Source: Agrypnia vestita
Taxonomy: Eukaryota; Arthropoda; Insecta; Trichoptera; Phryganeidae
Length of the DNA stretch: 64,000 nucleotides
NCBI GenBank assembly: GCA_016648135.1
Contig: JADDOH010005053.1
Location: 1-64,000, forward strand
Direction: 5' to 3'
Made by a program: the position numbers and the translations under genes. The number at the start of each line of letters is the position of its first letter. The first letter of the stretch is position 1. The notes under the pieces are model-generated. The model searched no databases. It was not told the DNA's origin and saw only the letters and a list, made by a program, of their open reading frames with translations. This document shows, one piece after another, positions 1 to 10,749 of the stretch.

Positions 1-1447
1 AAATAAAAAGTTAATTAATTTAAAGCGTTTCATTTGTCTGCCACAGCCTCGACCCCGCAACAATATTTATAGTAAAAACTACATTTGTTTACGTATTTTT
101 TAATGTGTAATTTTAACTTAAAAAACGCTTATTTTCCCCTATGGCTAGCACGCATTAAACAAGTGATCGTTGCATTTTATTGAATCTCAAATCTGACGCC
201 CATTCACTCACTCACTTAAGATTCTTTGAACTTTGATATCAACAATTTGCTCCAATATATATTCGCCCAACAGCTGCCCGTCTACACATGCAATCAATTA
301 ACCATCAATACTGATATCTGCCACAACCCGACCGTTAAAAAATTCTGCAGAATCCAGACACCAAAGCTATCCGTAAATTCATTCAATTGTTTCTGGCTAC
401 TTATCACTTAATTGGGACGAAGAAGCAAATACGTTTTAAAAATTCAGGTCTCACTTTGAACGCTTTGGTAAACGGCATGAATTAGCACGTTCAGTCAACT
501 GCAGGACGCCGTGATTTGTGAACCGTAAGTCCGATCGGAAAGCAACGAGTAAAACGATAGCTTACCGGGCCACCTGTGTAGGTATGATGTACAAAAAAAA
601 TGTGAAGACAAGAAGATATATAAGATTTTAATTAATTTAAATAATACCCCAGGCCACCAAAATAAATAGACATGAACTAAATTCCTTGTTCACAATTAGG
701 CACTACGTACGGCACTATTACGTTCGCCTTGTTTAAAAAAAATACAATACGATTGTAATCTTTGAAACAATCATGAAAAGGTCACACTAAATATACTCTT
801 TAAAGTTTAATGATTTAGTAAATAAGTTGCGCGGATTGAAATAAAAATTTAAAAATACGCCTTTGTTGCAAGGGGTTTTAATTATGCAAGAATAACTACT
901 TTCACTGTATTATAAATGTGTCTTAGACACACGCGAAGGGAGAAATTTTTCCGCTGTGACCCATTCCCTTACCTTAAAAAATTAATTTAAATAATCTCTG
1001 TACATATTTTATTCTCTGTATGTCAAGTATTCGACTTTTAAACTCGAAATTTTAACTGGATTTAATTTTTAAAAGGTTCTTGTGACCAATAATAAAAGCA
1101 CATGGTTTTCTTACACGGGACACACAATACAAAACGGAATCATTACCACGTAACAGTAATAGAAGATATTTCCGGTGTAAAGTCTCTCAACGACAATCTC
1201 CGAGACGCGTATCAAAGCATGAAGGTAAATACACCTGCATACAAAGAAGATGTGTGTAATTAACGAAACCAACCGTGGATTAATAATCTAAGTGATGGAA
1301 GGAACATTACAATGTATGTACATGAAGCCTTCGAGCGGCAACGTCGCACCACACTACATTCTATTATTTACTCGCAGACAAAACGCTATCTCGCTCCACC
1401 GTAAGCGTGAGGGGCGAGTCAGAACCTGATATAGTTTAAGATGTATT
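1..1447. other. AT-rich stretch, nothing recognised
   Basis: No transposon terminus, RNA gene or coding frame could be supported on either strand. The longest open frames are short, AT-rich and show no family resemblance. Confidence 0.5.
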
Positions 1448-1592
1448 ACAGATGTCTCATAGAGATGATATTAAAAAATTTATTTATTTATTTAGTAGGT
1501 ATGGAAGTGTGTTCGAGCTTACGACCTATCGTACGGCTGGCTTAAGTGATCGCTTTACACAATGTAACGTTCACCATTTCCACCCATGATAG
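1448..1592 (-). repeat. Dispersed repeat family E, fragment
   Basis: A segment with the marks of a family seen repeatedly in the window (12.8, 25.8, 35.5, 42.1-42.6 and 57.3 kb): a ctctgtgagac-like motif, a 'gtatggaagt' block and a 'ggcttaagtgatc' block. The family also shares an end sequence with the fold-back element at 25.1 kb. It has no coding content and is not classified. Confidence 0.45.
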
Positions 1593-2787
1593 AATACCAC
1601 ATTTTTATGGAAGTTGTATATATGTATATATACTTAAGTTTTACAACCTGTGTCACATGTGTTTAGTAATTAACATTAGCGCTACCGGCGTCCAAAGCTT
1701 TTTCATTCCCCTAATCAAATACAGATGTCACTAATGAAGTATCTATATTTATTGGATTTTTTAAAGCAATATACTTTATATGTGTAATGTTCCACCGAAA
1801 ACATTACACTAGGATACGCCTAAAAACTATTTTCAATTTTTTAACTCCTTTATAGACCAGTTTTTTTTATACCTATTCAGAATATTTTGAGTTTGTCTCA
1901 AACTCAATATATTCTGATACAGTTTCTTCTATTCCGTCTTATCTCTTTAGTGCTTGTCGGGTTTTCGACGTAAGCGACCATGTTTGCGAAATAGTTTCCG
2001 TTCCAACAGTTCAAAATAGCTGCTATGTGGATTTCAAGATACAATGCCTTAGATTTTTCGGCTAGAATGAGCCTCTCTGTTAGAAATGTTGCCTTGAATG
2101 GTGGTTGCACAGGATCTGGTATTTTTCACTGCACCAGGCCTAAATATTGCGTTTTTCGAGTTTCCATTTTAATGATTTATTTTTCCATTCGCATCCAGAA
2201 TATCACATTGCCTTTATATTTTTGAAGTCATCTTATACATGATCATTTTCACCATATCTTTAAGGCTGGTTTCTTTGGGCACTTGAACAAAGCTATTTTT
2301 ATGATTTTTTTATAAGATTTTGAATATAAATATCGATGCAGGGTTTATTCTTAATAAATACTCTCTTGAAATAGTTCAATCGGTTGCTAGTAATATATTG
2401 AACCTAAAAATTCAAAAATGTTCTATTTTAGATGGCCCATTTTTGAAATTTTAACAGCAGCGCAGACAAATAGTGTTTTTGTATGTTAAAAGTACATTAA
2501 ATATATAATTAAAATACACGCTAAGGCTACAAGCCCAACATTAAATATCTTTATTCATCATCTCATTAGAATAACCTTTTTTCGAGCGCCCAAAGTAGAA
2601 TCCAGCCTTAATGCTTCAAGTGGATTATGAATTTTGTCTTGTTAATTTTTCAGTTAACTAAATTATAGTAGTGACAAGAGCATAACTCAACGCGTTAAAA
2701 GCTCAAAGCACAAAGTATAGTTTATTGGTGAATATAATTAAATAAATTAAGCGTTGTTTCGTATATAGAGTGGAATTTCATGATTAA
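1593..2787. other. AT-rich stretch with one hairpin
   Basis: No gene or element termini recognised. The 19-bp hairpin at 1877-1917 is listed separately. A minus-strand open frame of 68 codons at 1904-2110 overlaps it and has no recognisable family features. Confidence 0.4.
1877..1917. repeat. Short snap-back palindrome
   Basis: Two 19-nt arms with one mismatch (1877-1895 and 1899-1917) separated by the 3-nt loop TCT. It could be the core of an eroded fold-back element. Confidence 0.6.
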
Positions 2788-3160
2788 CACAATGATTTAT
2801 ACATAACGTTTTATTCCTCTAATTTGAGTTATATAAGCCTAAGCGCTTTCGATGGACACATAATAAAGCAATCAAAAATAAAAATAACCTAATAAACATT
2901 CAAATACTTGCGTCATCCCCATTGTTAAAATAAGTATTATTGTATGTAAAAATTAATTACTGTTATATATGTCAATAAATAACAACTCTCGCCCCCCCCC
3001 CCTCCCTCTCCGTCATCCCTTTACTTTCTATTTGTCGGCCATATTCATTTACAATGAGTTCTAATATTGCCTCTGAAGATGATGGTTGTGCCCATCGAAA
3101 GCGCCTAGGCTTATATAACTGAAATTAGTGGAATAAAACATTGTCTATAAATCATTGTGT
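2788..3160. mobile_element. Palindromic element with Penelope-like end motif
   Basis: Arms of about 70 bp (2788-2855 and 3092-3160) are near-perfect inverted repeats. Just inside the right arm, 3073-3100 reads CTGAAGA, a GATGG/CCATC stem, then GAAA. This resembles the terminal hairpins of Penelope-like retroelements. A related motif lies at 26332-26360. No coding sequence is left between the arms. Confidence 0.5.
2992..3002 (+). repeat. Poly-C tract
   Basis: Eleven C residues followed by a pyrimidine-rich CCCTCTCC run. Confidence 0.8.
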
Positions 3161-3233
3161 GAATATAATTCTAAATACCTACTGTTTATCAGGATTAGGA
3201 AATATAGGTGCGTATCGAAAACCATACATCGAG

Positions 3234-3344
3234 CCCCGGATTCAAAGTCAATACTTAGATGATTTATAAAGGTACGCCTTGAAAGCATAATTTTCAATAC
3301 AAAATAACACATTTAAGGCATTTAACCTTAACTTTAAATCATCT
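3234..3344. mobile_element. Small palindromic MITE (family N)
   Basis: The left part (3234-3280) and right part (3314-3344) are imperfect inverted repeats sharing AGATGATTTA and GCCTT blocks. A second copy with the same AATACTTAGATGATTTA core lies at 30705-30835. Confidence 0.45.
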
Positions 3345-3548
3345 ACATGGCCTCTTCATTGTAGTATTTTTCTTCTGCTTAGATACTATATATCCATAGC
3401 TAAGATTATACTACATCAATATATTATTTCACATATCGGATTTCAGTTAACCGACATATCGCAAACAATATTTGAACTGTATATTTTTACTGTTGCAATG
3501 AAAGAAATGAATAAATCTATCTATCGTAATAGATTGGCCCGAAAAAAT

Positions 3549-3600
3549 GTCACATCCTGACCTTTTTCTTCTTTTCAGAAGAAAAAGGTCAGGATGTGAC
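3549..3600. repeat. Perfect 24-bp hairpin
   Basis: Arms 3549-3572 and 3577-3600 are exact reverse complements around the 4-nt loop TTTC. A partial third copy of the arm (GTCAGGATGTGGC) follows immediately. No enclosing element was identified. Confidence 0.85.
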
Positions 3601-3712
3601 CTTGTCAGGATGTGGCTTGTGCCTCAACTCATACCAATAAAAATCTACCTGAATCCAAAATGAATTGAAATCGATGCATTACATTCCAAAACAAGAAATA
3701 TACAACTACAAA

Positions 3713-4092
3713 TCTATACTAATACTCGTATATAAGAGATAAACTTTGTAAGTTTGGATGTAGAAAGTAATCTCCGAAATTACTCACCCGATTTCAAAAA
3801 TTCTTTCACCAATATTCAGAATAGAATTTCAGGATGGACAAAGGCTTTATATTATCCCGTTAAAATAAAGGGGCTTTTCGTGGTGACCTATTTAAAAACT
3901 AAAGTCGACGAAAAAATGGTCGAGCGATGCATTTTTTATGAACGCTGCCTTAACGGTAGGAGATATTTAAATACTTTCTGTAGAGAAGTTGTAGAACTCA
4001 AGAGTTCTATAAAAAAGTCCGCGATGACATGTTAAGGTTACTAAGCTAAAAGTTACTAAAATCTACGCGTGCGAAGCCGCAGGCACAGCTAG
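3713..4092 (+). mobile_element. Non-autonomous Helitron, apparently complete
   Basis: It begins TCTATACTAATA after an A and ends CAGCTAG before a T, as expected for Helitron insertion between A and T with 5' TC and 3' CTRR. A GC-rich GCGTGCGAAGCCGC hairpin lies about ten bases before the CTAG end. No Rep/helicase is encoded. A 93-codon open frame at 3754-4035 has no helicase or Rep motifs and is probably not a gene. The termini match the type common in Lepidoptera (family knowledge). Confidence 0.8.
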
Positions 4093-4494
4093 TAAATCAA
4101 TAAAGTAACAATGTTAAGCATTTTTATAAAATTACACCTGGAAAATTAACACCATTATCTCACCGAGTCCCAGTGGTAATTTCATAACTTAATTAATTAC
4201 TTTTATATGGTTGGATTAATGGCGAATACGTTTTCTAGGAAGACCACCATGTATACTATTGTGAGTATATCGCTCTCAACAAGTAAGCACAAGTGGTGAA
4301 AATTAAATGTAAACAAGGCAATTGAACGATCGTCCAATGGTTGTGCCACAAGGCGATACTCTGGAGCAGGGGTCGGTAGACTTTGCAGTGAGCCAAGTTT
4401 TTAAGAAGATAGGACAATAAATGTACCAGAGAGCCATGTATATGTCATATACGGGCATCAGCAGAGCTAGTCCACAATACTTTAGAGGTGGATT
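4093..4494. other. Unassigned stretch
   Basis: No element end, coding frame or RNA was supported. Confidence 0.4.
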
Positions 4495-5922
4495 CCTTCT
4501 TCTTATTCCTTGCACTGTCCCAACTTCGTCGCCTAGGTAGGCTGTTGTGGTCAGCTCTTCTCGTTCTCAGGCTGTATCTTCTTCGGTTCTGGGTACCGCA
4601 TTCATCCAGGCTGATTCTCTGTAATTTTTTGGAGCATTGTGTCATCCCGGAAGTTTTAGGTATTCCTCTGTATGACTGTCGATGAAGCTCCATAGACATA
4701 CGGCCCGATTCTGAAAATAACAATGTCTAGATCTTTAAGATCTTTATCCCAACACTTAATAGACGATAATAATAATTAAAAATGTCCAGAGCGGATTTTG
4801 CTATTCTACGGCTCAAATACACTGTATTAAAATATGATATAAGAAAGATTGTTTCTTACAAACGTATTAATTTCTTCATCCACAGCGTCCAGATGAAATA
4901 TCGTGGCTAAACTTGTCATAACCGTGTTCGGCGTTACTGCGTATTCAAATCTTCCCATCCTGACATTTGACAGATATGTCTGGATCTTTAAGATCTTTAT
5001 CCCAACACTTAATAGACGATAATAAACGAGACATAGCTTTACGTCGGTGTTTGTTTCTGTAAGTTTCTACATGAGATAGATATAGAGGGAGGAGAAAGAT
5101 GTAAATTGTTATCTGTCAAATGTCAAGATGGGAAAGTTTGAATACGCGGTAACGCGGTCAAGTTTAGCCATGATATTTCATCTGGACGCTGTAGATGAAG
5201 AAATTAACACGTTTGTGAGAAATAATCTTTCTTATATCATATTTTAATACAGTGTATTTGAGCCGTAGAATAGCAAAATCCGCTCTGGACATTTTTAATT
5301 ATTATTATCGTCTATTAAGTGTTGGGATAAAGATCTTAAAGATCTAGACATTGTTATTTTCAGAATACGGATGATTGCCTGCTTCACCGTGTGGTCTGGT
5401 GGTCTCCGCCTTATATGCCCATACCACCTCATCTGTCGTTCCTCCACTTACCGTTTATGTCCGTGATATCCAGGCTACCATCTAAGCATTCGCATTTCTG
5501 CTGTTTCGAGTTGCTTAGAATAGGACATGTACATAGTTCAGCATTCGGAGCCATACATTATCGCGGGTCTAACAATAGTCAGGTATATCTTTCCTTTAAG
5601 TTTAATAAGCATTTTCGGGTCACACAAGATTCCTGTTACGGATCTAAATTTCATCCATCTCACACCTACTCTATGGTAAACATCCACTGCACATCCTCAT
5701 TTTTTTTATCCCTCCATCTCTGTGAATGAGTGAGCCCAGATTCTTAAATGCGTCAGATATGGCTAATCTGGACATCTGAAGTCGCACGTAAGGGATTGAT
5801 TTTAGATTCACATTTAGCGACTGCAGAGTTAATTGGGGGGCCCAATTTAGTTTTCTATCTAAGATAACACAAGAATTGTATTTGATATTAGAGAGGAATA
5901 TTGCGGTAATCAAATCTAACAA
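4495..5922 (-). pseudogene. LINE ORF2 C-terminal remnant split by a MITE
   Basis: Reading the minus strand, frames near 5560-5690 give WMKFRSVTGILCD and then TIVRPAIMYGSEC, where the W expected next is a TGA stop. Further down, 5395-5440 gives MRWYGHIRRRPPDHTVKQA. These are the conserved blocks after the reverse transcriptase domain of non-LTR retrotransposons (post-RT region, likely RTE-like). After the 4701-5370 insertion the frame seems to resume as a basic C-terminal tail (about 4495-4698). There are several stops and frame changes, so it is dead. The clade is inferred from motif resemblance only. Confidence 0.7.
4701..5370. mobile_element. Long-armed palindromic MITE (family O), copy 1
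   Basis: Both ends carry ATTCTGAAAATAAC in inverted orientation. The arms (about 4701-4970 and 5100-5370) continue as inverted repeats through motifs such as CCAACACTTAATAGACG and GTCCAGAGCGGATTTTG. It interrupts the LINE remnant above. A second copy lies at 16161-16599. It has no coding capacity. The right terminus lacks the CGGGCCG seen in the second copy. Confidence 0.75.
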
Positions 5923-6025
5923 ACGTCAGAGGAATGTTTTCCCGAGAAAACTATACGTTGACATTTTGAGGGATTTGAATTTAGCCGGAAGTTCATAAGT
6001 GAAAGGGCACTCGTAATGTTCTTTA

Positions 6026-6619
6026 ATGCAAGAGATATATCCTCATCAGATCAATATATTACTATGTCGTCAGCATACTGTAACAGACCTAATATTTCTT
6101 TATAGGATCGTAAATAGTTTGATTGATTGCCCCCAGATTATTAGTCTGATCGACTTATATGCTCCATCAAGGTCATCAAGACACAGTGCATTGTTCTATT
6201 ACAGTGGAAATGTCAGAACTAATGCATTAGCAAACTCTGTAATTCCCAGATTACATTCATTAGGGAATGAGCATGCAGAGGCGGCTGACATTTTTGCTGA
6301 TAGTATAACTGTTTATAGAACAAAGCTGATACAATTGTTTACATCCCAACGAAATGGAAATGGACAATAAATCTTTTTATTTTACCTTTAACTATTATTA
6401 TTTCTACCTTTAACTTTATTATTATTTTATCTTATGTTTTTATGTTTTTCTTATGTTTTTCTGTATTATTATTATTATTATTATTACCTTTTAACTATTA
6501 TTATTGTAACTTTTAACTGTATTTTTATTTTAACTGTCTTATGTTATTTTTAAAAAAAAAATATTCTGTATATTGTAAAAGCCCATAAGGGCGTTAAATA
6601 AATAAATCAATAAATAAAT
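6026..6619 (+). pseudogene. CR1/jockey-like LINE 3' end
   Basis: The open frame 6026-6370 ends a reverse transcriptase ORF: FLYRIVNSLIDCPQIISLI, then R-rich and ALFYYSGNVRTNAL blocks, then a short tail before the stop. This matches the last ~110 residues of jockey/CR1-type ORF2 proteins. An AT-rich 3' UTR follows and ends with TAAATAAATAAATC-type repeats at 6593-6619. Everything upstream of the last part of ORF2 is missing, as in 5'-truncated copies. Confidence 0.75.
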
Positions 6620-7287
6620 ATTGCAGTATGGAATACACTCGGATGGTTATTTCCAAATAACCCGTATATAAACTATAAGGGAGAGGGCTGAGGACCGAAC
6701 CTTGCCGAAGATCCTTCCAGAGTTTCCTGAAAAAATTTTGAGATGGACCTGACCACCTATTGAGATCGTCCTTTCACATGGAATATTAAAAAGAAGTTGA
6801 CTTATTTAAATGCTAAGTACCTACCTACCTTAGAACCTACCCAAAATTTGACATTATACAACAAAAAAAATCGTCATCACTCTATCATCGTTACATCATC
6901 AAATGCGCTAATTTTGTCGAAAAACAGGACATTCACATAATAACACTCCGCTATCTTGATTGGTCACGTTGTTGCATACAGTTTTATGTCACCGCTGTCG
7001 TTAGATACGGTGTGAATTTCCCTATAATTAAAGTGAATCATGGATTCCACGGAAACGTTGTAAGACACTTTATAAAAGGTCGTTTTTTTAGTATAACAAA
7101 GTGATTCGTATCGCGTTGTTTAAACACGATTTAAAGTGCGCATTTTTAAGTCTGTACGTAATAATTTATTTATAAACCAACATCTATTTATAAAAAGGTG
7201 CACAATTCAGCACACTCATAGCCTAGTGAGCCAATAAATACAATGTACAATGCAAGTACAAATAAATAAATAACATGGTAAATTCAT
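6620..7287. other. Unassigned stretch
   Basis: No gene or element boundary supported. Confidence 0.4.
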
Positions 7288-7489
7288 TCGACCACGGAAG
7301 ACGTGGCATGACCAGATTGACCAGATACTGGAAGATGGTCCTGTTAGAAGCCTGAAGAACCGTTGAGCTTGCATGCGAAGATGTATGAATGTAGACGAAA
7401 CGAAAGTTGTATGTCAGGACAGAAGAGTATGGCGCTCTATACTCTCTGCCTACCCCCACGGGGAAACGGCGCGATGGTAAGTAAGTAAG
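7288..7489 (+). pseudogene. Severely 5'-truncated LINE insertion
   Basis: A frame from 7289 to 7480 encodes the extreme C-terminus of a LINE ORF2: RPRKTWHDQIDQILEDGPVR, then after one TGA stop VVCQDRRVWRSILSAYPHG. It ends in a (GTAA)n tail. The insertion is flanked by the 9-bp duplication TAAATTCAT (7279-7287 and 7490-7498), so both junctions are visible. Related copies lie at 38689-39036 (minus) and 48982-49352 (plus). Confidence 0.85.
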
Positions 7490-7564
7490 TAAATTCATCA
7501 TTTAACCTGAATACAAATATTTAAAAATAATCTAATATGCACAAAATATTTTTTCTTTTCGAAA

Positions 7565-7732
7565 AAAATAGGAACACGGAGTACGTGTCGCATCAATATT
7601 CTTACTTCTCAAGCCAAAAGCCCGTGCTATGAAAATATGACTAACTTGCTGGTGTTCCGGAATGAGGCTCGGACCACCGACCACCAGATCACTAGGCGAG
7701 CGTCACAACCACTACGCCAAAAAGCTACTCAT
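7565..7732 (-). mobile_element. tRNA-derived SINE
   Basis: On the minus strand the head carries TGGCGTAGTGG, a good pol III A box, and GGTCCGAGCC, a slightly degenerate B box. A body shared with the SINEs at 17.4, 36.3 and 50.7 kb follows (CAGCAAGTTAGTC, then ATTGATG and CGTATTCCGTGTT-like blocks). Confidence 0.7.
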
Positions 7733-8052
7733 TAATAGAAGAACCTCGATTACGTCTTATTCAATCCGTCCCATGTAAATCAATCTCCATTATTTGTTTG
7801 TACATTATTATATTACTGTAAGAACATGTATTTTATAGATAAATGCTTTTTCTATGCAAAATTTGAACTTTTTTGCCCGCGTGTCTCAAACGTTCGACTA
7901 TCCACTTTAATTTATTCAGCATAAAATAACGGCAAATTCTATCTCGTGTCGCATATACCGAAAGTGATACCTGATCGACGCATCAAAATACTAACAACAC
8001 ACGAACGCCACCGCTTTTCTACGTGTGCGCGCATTTTTTCTCTTTTCCAACA

Positions 8053-8259
8053 CTAAATTTGGAGATGCTCGAGTGATTCGAAAGCATCTTTCGTTCCGGC
8101 AATATAAATTATGTAAGAAATAGCCAACATGATACCGATTGCGAACGTGCGGTGCGACGTACAACCTGTTAGGTCGGCACCGGAAAACGATCGTAGTGTC
8201 GATGCAGACAAGTGCGAAAGTCGACTGTCAATAATTCCGGACAAATTCACAATCGACAT
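8053..8259 (-). other. Unrecognised 68-codon open frame
   Basis: An ATG-started frame in a region of more balanced base composition than its surroundings. The product has a hydrophobic run (FAIGIMLAISYIIYIAG) that could span a membrane. No family was recognised. A TATAAAT on the plus strand at 8294-8300 is in the wrong orientation to drive it. It could be an exon or chance. Confidence 0.2.
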
Positions 8260-8530
8260 GTGCGCTGGAGTATCAACTCTTCAAATATGTGCGCTATAAA
8301 TGGACACCTTCGGCGTAATTTGAAGACGCTACTCAAATTCTATCACTGATTTCTTCAAAATATTTATCTCATTACGAATATTAATTAATTAATTTAAATG
8401 AAAGAATTTTATTTAGAGAGTTAAGATTTTCTAGAATTTAGTTATGTATTTTTTTCCGTTATGGTTATTTTTTTAGATAAATCACCTACAAAGATGCACA
8501 TCACCAAAAAATAATTTTATAACGGGAAAA

Positions 8531-8615
8531 TGTGGTGTAGTTAAGAAACTCTTCCGGGGTTCGAGCCTCGTTCCGTGAGACCAGCAAGTATGTCAAGTTT
8601 TCATAGCACATAGTG
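8531..8615 (+). mobile_element. Truncated tRNA-derived SINE
   Basis: GGGGTTCGAGCCTCG is a B box. It is followed by the CCAGCAAGTATGTCAAG and CATAGCAC blocks also seen in the SINE at 7.6 kb. The A-box region is compressed by deletion. Confidence 0.5.
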
Positions 8616-8874
8616 CAGTCATTTGGTAGTTTTGAAAATAGTCAATTTAGTTATTTTATAGATTTAGATGTGTTCTTTCCGAATTTCAACATTGCCATCT
8701 CGTATCTTTTGCCGCTCGCGCCGCCAATTTGGAAAAATGGTGCCAAAAAGCAGTTTTTTGACAATATCTCCTTTCCGACTCATTTCACGATAAAAACATT
8801 TTATACAAAATGAAACTAGAGACAATTTTCTACAATTTATGTAATAAGGTTTTTTTTAATGTTTAAACTTAAAT

Positions 8875-9245
8875 TTCATATTTCAGTTTGCAAAGTTTCC
8901 ATTTTTAACAAGAGCGTCTCTATTCTATGACAAAAGCATGGCAGTAATAAGCATGTGTGTTTGATTGATAGCATTGAGCATGAGCATACTCACTCATTGG
9001 GCATTGATCATGCTCATTCACGAGCATGCTTAAAATAAGCATATTAATAACGAGCAAGTGTGTAGAGTTGTTAGAGCTTGCTAGTTTTGAGCATGCTATT
9101 GAGTTCTAATATATAATCTGCCTTGCGTGCAATCTAACACACCTTTATAGGGCTATCTTCACAGATATATCGCCGACGTTTACATATATTTACATAACTA
9201 CTAACTATGAACTGCTTTGACTCGATAGACATTCGTGATTGATTC
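8875..9245 (-). mobile_element. GCATGC-rich repeat, copy 1 (family I)
   Basis: It shares a ~60-bp block (AAGAGCGTCTCTATTC and neighbours) in opposite orientation with 36480-36590, and the block ATAGACATTCGTGATT with 36750. Both loci are full of short GCATGC/AATAAGCATG palindromes. The ends are not clear here; the better-defined copy is at 36352-37115. Confidence 0.5.
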
Positions 9246-9259
9246 ACTTCTTAGACGGC

Positions 9260-9345
9260 AGCTCAGGGTGAAAATATCGATAATTATGTGTACCTAGGAC
9301 AAAAAATAACCGAAGACTTATGCGGCGAAATTAAGATCCAGAATA
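9260..9345 (+). pseudogene. Tiny LINE reverse-transcriptase fragment
   Basis: One frame reads NYVYLGQKITEDLCGEIK, the conserved YLG block that follows the RT domain in several non-LTR retrotransposons. A stop follows after about 30 codons. No flanking RT sequence remains. Confidence 0.4.
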
Positions 9346-9534
9346 AAGCGAAACTGGAGTGAATCAAATTTTCAAAATTTTTGCAAATAGTTGCCTATGA
9401 GGGCAGTATGGTTGTCCTATTAATCAGACATTGGAGCCTGCGGTAATCCATTTGTTCCGATAGTAAAACGATCGAGTTTTGAAGAATGAAGAAGAAGAAT
9501 GGGTCGTCCCACCGGTCGCATCGGTCATGGAGTG

Positions 9535-10600
9535 TTAGAATGCGACCACTATAAATTGGCGTGCGAGGGAGGGCGTCCCTGTCGCGTAACAGAAGTTGCC
9601 AGGGTGTACATTTATTAGACAATACATAATGTACAGAATGTCTGGTGACCGGTGTCGTAGCCTTCAACAGAAATTTAGTCGGGCAGCACTAAAGAAACCA
9701 AGCAGTAATGGCGGCCGTTCTATCTGTCAAACTGTCAGACGGTAATATCGGTCCACTATTTGCTTTTTCAGCTGCGCAAAACCTTAATACTTCATTGGCA
9801 ATTGTTCTTGCACCATCCCGGACTGTTTAGTAGTGATGGGTCCGCTCTGTACTCACTACTACAATGTAGCACTACATAACATTGAAGTGCACACTTCACA
9901 CGTTTTGAAGTGTAGTGCACGCTACAAACTACAAACACTAAAGTTATTGAAAGTATATACTTCAAATAGTACACTTCATTTCAAAGCGAACACTACAAAG
10001 TACACACACTTCAAAGTTATCGAAAGTATGAGAAACATACTTTAAATAGTGCATTTTTTACGTGAAATTTTCGGGAAGTTGATGTAGCTAAACGATGAAA
10101 TCTCTGGAAACTGTAACAACCTCCCCCCTTGGTTTGAAAAATTTATCTTAAATATTTTTCTCGTTGACCTTTTTTTTTTAGCTCGCCAAATTTTTATTTG
10201 GGAAAAAATATTTACTTGTACTACAATTCTGTAGTACAATTACTTCATTTCATTACTTCACTTCATTAATATTATAATTACTTCACTTCATTTCGTAGTA
10301 CCAGAATTACTTCACTTCATGTAGTTTTTACTACAATTGTAGTGTACCCTTTGTAGTCTTCAAACTGGTGAACGTGTGTGTGTTATAGTCTTCATTTTGA
10401 AATGTAGTTTTTCCCTTCGCTACTGTTTAGGATGTTTTGGACGTAATAATTCAGTGTATATTGGTAATCAAGATGTCACAGCTCCCGAGCAAATACGAAA
10501 TTGAACTGAATGACAGGGAGGGGGGTTACCGCCGGGTGCGGGCGGGGCGGGTTTGAGTTCCGAATTCGCCGCACGCCAGTCGGGCAAGCAATGCGGGCGG
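9535..10600. repeat. Repeat family H, copy 1 (interrupted)
   Basis: The segments 9535-9830 and 10423-10600 together match 24204-24640 over about 400 bp, beginning TAGAATGCGACCACTATAAA and passing through TGTCAAACTGTCAGACGG. The hAT element at 9831-10422 separates the halves and is absent from the other copy. No protein-coding frame was recognised. Its class is unknown; the TATAAA-like start could be an LTR promoter, but that is a guess. Confidence 0.7.
9831..10422. mobile_element. hAT-type MITE A with exact target duplication
   Basis: The termini are TAGTGATGGG and, inverted, TAGCGAAGGG. The 8-bp duplication CTGTTTAG flanks it (9823-9830 and 10423-10430). The interior is low-complexity, built from GAAGTGTAGTGCA- and CACTTCATTTC-like units. 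The paralogous empty site CTGTTTAGGATGTTTTGG at 24.49 kb confirms both boundaries. Related copies: 28864-29717 and 51362-51791. Confidence 0.92.
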
Positions 10601-10749
10601 GGTTCTGTTATTCCGCCCGGCCGCTCCGAGCGCCGAGGTGATCTCAGTAATTTGTTCCATTGAATCATCGACAGCGCTGTTTGGGTTGGCGCCCAATTCA
10701 AGGCCGGCGCATAAATTACCGGTTAAACTGTAACAATTCCCAATTGACG

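Noticed and set aside
1904..2110. 68-codon minus-strand frame
   Set aside because: No family features, and it crosses a hairpin repeat.
3549..3600. microRNA precursor
   Set aside because: A perfect stem with a 4-nt loop lacks the bulges and loop size usual for animal pre-miRNAs; no supporting data.
3754..4035. 93-codon frame in the Helitron as a captured gene
   Set aside because: No recognised family, and the composition is as in the rest of the element.
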